From the NCBI GenBank assembly GCA_937879875.1, contig CALFMN010000175.1, positions 1-23,950 on the forward strand: a DNA stretch of 23,950 bases. The letters are read 5' to 3'. This stretch comes from an uncultured Chloroflexota bacterium. GTDB lineage: Bacteria > Chloroflexota > Dehalococcoidia > CAUJGQ01. The position numbers and the translations under genes were made by a program. Positions 22,323 to 23,950 of the stretch are shown one piece after another. Each line of letters begins with the position of its first letter. Position 1 is the first letter of the stretch. Below the pieces are notes generated by a model. The model did no database searches and was not told the origin of the DNA. It was given only the letters and a program-made list of their open reading frames with translations.

Positions 22323-22826
22323 ATGGCGATGCACGATCCGGTTGCCGAGTTGCACCCGGACTTCAGCGGCGACGGTGCGGCTGCGACGGCGTGGGCCGAG
22401 GCGCGCGGGCTGCTTGAGCAGGCCGAGGTGTTCTGGCTGGCGACGGTGCGTCCCGACGGACGCCCGCACGTCACACCGCTGTTTTCCGTCTGGCTGGATG
22501 ACACCCTGTACTTCTGCACAGGCCGGGATGAACGCAAGGCGAAAAACCTCGCGCACAACGCACACTGCGTCCTCACGACCGGCTGTAACACCATCCAGGG
22601 GCTCGACCTTGTGGTTGAAGGCGACGCTGCAAAGGTGAGCGACGAGGCAACGCTCCAGCGCGTGGCCGACGCCTACGCTGCGAAGTACGGCTGGCATTAT
22701 TCGGTGCGCGACGGTGCTTTTCATGGCGACGACGGCAACACCGCCGAGCTGTACGCCGTCACGCCGGTGAAGGCCTTCGGCTTCGGCAAGGGCGATTCGT
22801 TCAGCCAAACCCGCTGGCGCTTCTAG
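22323..22826 (+). CDS. Pyridoxamine 5'-phosphate oxidase-fold (flavin or F420) protein
   Basis: A 167-residue protein of the split-barrel flavin/deazaflavin-binding family. Key parts are FWLATVRPDGRPHVTPLFSVWLDDTLYFCTG (about residues 37-67), RKAKNLAHNAHCVLTT and the C-terminal YAVTPVKAFGFGKG..FSQTRWRF. It probably acts as an FMN- or F420-dependent reductase, or a stress-type flavoprotein; the true substrate is unknown. GGGAAAGG lies upstream; ATG at 22323 is chosen, with GTG 22320 and ATG 22329 as alternatives. The gap to the next gene (22827-23052) shows nothing supportable. Confidence 0.88.
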   Translation: MAMHDPVAELHPDFSGDGAAATAWAEARGLLEQAEVFWLATVRPDGRPHVTPLFSVWLDDTLYFCTGRDERKAKNLAHNAHCVLTTGCNTIQGLDLVVEGDAAKVSDEATLQRVADAYAAKYGWHYSVRDGAFHGDDGNTAELYAVTPVKAFGFGKGDSFSQTRWRF

Positions 22827-23052
22827 CGGGAGTTGCTGAGAAAGCGCAAGCGGATCGCGCTGCCGCCGCCCGCGCCATCGGCTGGGCGGCGCGGAGGTCT
22901 TGATGGCGGCCATGGGCTGGCGCAGCGCGAAGCAGCGGCCGGCGAAATCGCCGCCTCGCGGGCTGCTGCTTCGGCGTGGCCACGCACGGAAATGAACGAA
23001 AGCGGTGCAATGAACCAGGACTCCAGATGAAACGGGGTGGAGTGAGCAGGCG

Positions 23053-23922
23053 ATGAGCAGCGGAGGCTTGTCCAAAGCGCGGCTGGACCGCATGCACGCC
23101 GTGCTGGCCGGTTATGCCGAGCGCGGCGAACTTCCCGGCCTCGTCGCGCTGGTCAGCCGGCGCGGCGAGGCGCACGTCGATGCGATCGGCATGAAGACGG
23201 CCGGCGGCAGCGAGCCGATGCGGCGCGACACGATCTTCCGCATCAGCTCGATGACCAAGCCGATCGTGGCCGCGGCAACCATGATCCTCGTGGAGGAATG
23301 CCGGCTGCGGCTGGACGAGCCGGTGGATCGGCTGCTGCCCGAGCTGGCCGGCCGCACGGTGCTGAAACGGCTCGACGGGCCGCTCGACGAGACCGTGCCC
23401 GCCAACCGGCCGATCAGCGTGCGTGACCTGCTGACCTTCCGCATGGGCTTCGGCCAGATGCTGGCGCCGCCCGATGCGTATCCGATCCTCAAGGCCGCGA
23501 GCGATCTGCAGATCGGCATGGGGCCGCCGACTCCGTCGGCCATGCCCGCGCCGGACGAGTGGCTGCGCCGCCTGGGCACGCTGCCGCTGATGCACCAGCC
23601 GGGCGAGCGCTGGCTGTACAACACCGGGTCCGACGTGCTGGGCGTGCTGATCGCGCGGGCCGCGGGCCAGCCGCTGGAGACGTTCTTGCGCGAACGTATC
23701 TTTGAGCCACTCGGCATGCAGGACACCGGCTTCAGCGTGCCGGCGGAGAACATCAACCGACTGGCGACCAGCTATTGGACCAATGCTGAAACGGGGGCGC
23801 TCGAACTCTACGACGAGGCCGCAGGCGGCCAATGGAGCCGTCCGCCCGCCTTCCCCTCCGGCGCCGGGGGACTGGTCGCGACGATCGACGACTACCTAGT
23901 GGGTCACTTGCCTCGCTGTTAG
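23053..23922 (+). pseudogene. Serine hydrolase of the beta-lactamase/class C family, C-terminally interrupted
   Basis: 289 codons of a serine beta-lactamase-fold hydrolase (esterase EstB or penicillin-binding-protein type). The SxxK motif is S66-M-T-K69 in FRISSMTKPI, and the second motif Tyr189 lies in ERWLYNTGSDVLGVLI. It breaks after GGLVATIDDYL, where family members go on for about 100 more residues including the third (HxG/KTG-like) motif. The last codons (VGHLPRC) and the following 28 bases do not look like the family and are less GC-rich. An insertion starting near 23893 is likely. No signal peptide is seen. The ATG has GGAG about 10 nt upstream. Confidence 0.8.
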
Positions 23923-23950
23923 CCATTAGGCACAGCTTTGGTTCCGGCTC

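Overview
This is GC-rich bacterial chromosomal DNA (roughly 65-70% GC by eye) with mixed gene orientation. The gene types, the style of the intergenic repeats and the transposase resemble what I associate with Chloroflexota, but no marker gene proves the phylum, so this assignment is inference.

Layout. 39-422: a small secreted protein behind a promoter with nine G's in its spacer. 594-4094: a restriction-modification pair (PD-(D/E)XK nuclease and amino-methyltransferase) of visibly lower GC. It is bracketed by the intact 3' end of a GH1 beta-glucosidase gene on the right and a diverged remnant of the same gene end on the left. 4035-6455: beta-glucosidase, a small unknown protein and an orphan CoA-transferase-like subunit. 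6722-12101: housekeeping-type genes (slipin, zinc-ribbon membrane protein, UvrD/PcrA helicase, MscS channel), with two copies of a palindromic interspersed repeat placed between convergent gene ends. 12101-14748: an alpha/beta hydrolase and a PEP-utilising-enzyme-like protein without an ATP-binding domain. 14876-15799: a decayed insertion sequence with terminal inverted repeats of about 55 bp. 15809-17595: a TPR protein, three tRNA genes (Val-CAC, Leu-CAG, Arg-GCG) and a small helix-turn-helix protein. 17806-20469: two tandem ArsM-like methyltransferases divergent from a LysR regulator. 20622-22153: an ArsR / AHSA1 / DHFR-like operon. 22323 to the end: a pyridoxamine-phosphate-oxidase-fold protein and a serine hydrolase that breaks off near the right edge.

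Main discovery. The two methyltransferases each appear to end at an in-frame TGA. In both, the TGA sits exactly where ArsM-type enzymes carry their third conserved cysteine, and homologous sequence continues in the same frame for 49 and 56 codons to a TAG and a TAA. Each TGA is followed at the right distance by a perfect small hairpin with G as the first loop base, as in a bacterial SECIS element. The simplest reading is a tandem pair of selenocysteine-containing ArsM-like methyltransferases (Sec203 and Sec201) that have lost the other two arsenic-binding cysteines and are probably controlled by the divergent LysR protein. No selenocysteine insertion gene (selA, selB, selC, selD) lies in the window.
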